From positions 117,868-181,867 of the forward strand of contig NZ_KZ268705.1 of the NCBI RefSeq assembly GCF_002233755.1: a stretch of DNA of 64,000 bases. The letters are read 5' to 3'. Made by a program: the position numbers and the translations under genes. Source of the stretch: Acinetobacter piscicola. Lineage in GTDB: Bacteria > Pseudomonadota > Gammaproteobacteria > Pseudomonadales > Moraxellaceae. Positions within the stretch are counted from its first letter, which is position 1. Every line of letters begins with the position of its first letter. Below the pieces are notes generated by a model. It saw nothing but the letters and a program-made list of their open reading frames with translations, made no database searches and was not told where the DNA came from. This document shows positions 63,921 to 64,000 of this stretch, piece by piece.

Positions 63921-63987
63921 TTTTCCCGAAAGAAAAGTAGGTCGAGCCGAAGGCCAAACCCTAAATCTAAACTTTACATGTAAGACT
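63921..63987 (-). repeat. Dispersed repeat, copy 2 (inverted)
   Basis: Read on the minus strand, this begins AGTCTTACATGTAAAGTTTA and then has GGCCTTCGGCTCGACCTACT. It matches 56476-56547 with small differences. It shows the element is repeated and not specific to the ligA-zipA gap. Confidence 0.65.
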
Positions 63988-64000
63988 CTGCTGAGTACTT

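Overview
The window is a 64 kb piece of an AT-rich gammaproteobacterial chromosome, most likely Acinetobacter. This rests on the low GC content, the fused moaC-moaB gene, the tmRNA tag reading ANDESYALAA, the ligA-zipA-smc neighbourhood and many protein families typical of that genus. It is inferred from the sequence alone; no database search was possible.

Layout. 1-8.2 kb: a cut-off YoaK-type membrane protein, an unrecognised lipoprotein, two regulators, an isochorismatase/ABM pair, and a three-gene operon (di-iron PF10118 protein, EphD-like hydrolase, SRPBCC protein). 8.3-25.9 kb: a molybdenum region. It holds a one-domain ModE regulator, fdhD, a YdeP-type molybdopterin oxidoreductase, moaA, moaCB, moeA, mobA, moaD and moaE (with a His-rich tail). 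Further along come modABC, a secreted molybdopterin-domain protein and a TonB-dependent receptor. An AraC regulator and a coniferyl-aldehyde-type dehydrogenase sit inside this region. Two operator-like sequences with ModE-box geometry lie in front of modA and of the TonB receptor. 26-31 kb: a catabolic operon (GntP permease, iron alcohol dehydrogenase, CoA-acylating semialdehyde dehydrogenase) with an IclR regulator. 31-36 kb: regulator remnants, a Cys-type alpha/beta hydrolase, and a secreted sphingomyelinase-like phosphodiesterase paired with a lipase-foldase-like protein. 36-39.5 kb: LysR, aromatic-acid permease and salicylate-hydroxylase-like monooxygenase. 39.5-42.2 kb: a scar of an integrated element at the tmRNA gene, with a Fic protein, an integrase stub and two sets of 12-bp-period repeats. 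42-64 kb: mainly housekeeping genes (glpK, def, a diguanylate cyclase, a FadL-type porin, carbonic anhydrase, a lipase, nfuA, a ferritin, ligA, zipA, smc, a GntR regulator, tauE, birA) plus two inverted copies of a dispersed repeat.

How the parts fit. The molybdenum genes form a coherent supply chain: outer-membrane receptor, periplasmic binding protein ModA, ModBC import, cofactor synthesis (MoaA, MoaCB, MoaD, MoaE, MoeA, MobA) and a client enzyme (YdeP type) with its sulfur-transfer protein FdhD. The shared operator-like sites suggest that the receptor is under molybdenum control, which would make it a TonB-dependent molybdate or molybdate-chelate importer. A 272-bp MITE-like element sits between the oxidoreductase and moaA and may have split a third such site.

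The strongest candidates for undescribed biology are the TonB/ModABC molybdenum uptake locus, the sphingomyelinase plus Lif-like foldase pair, and the PF10118 protein, whose metal ligand pattern looks like an AurF-type di-iron oxygenase.
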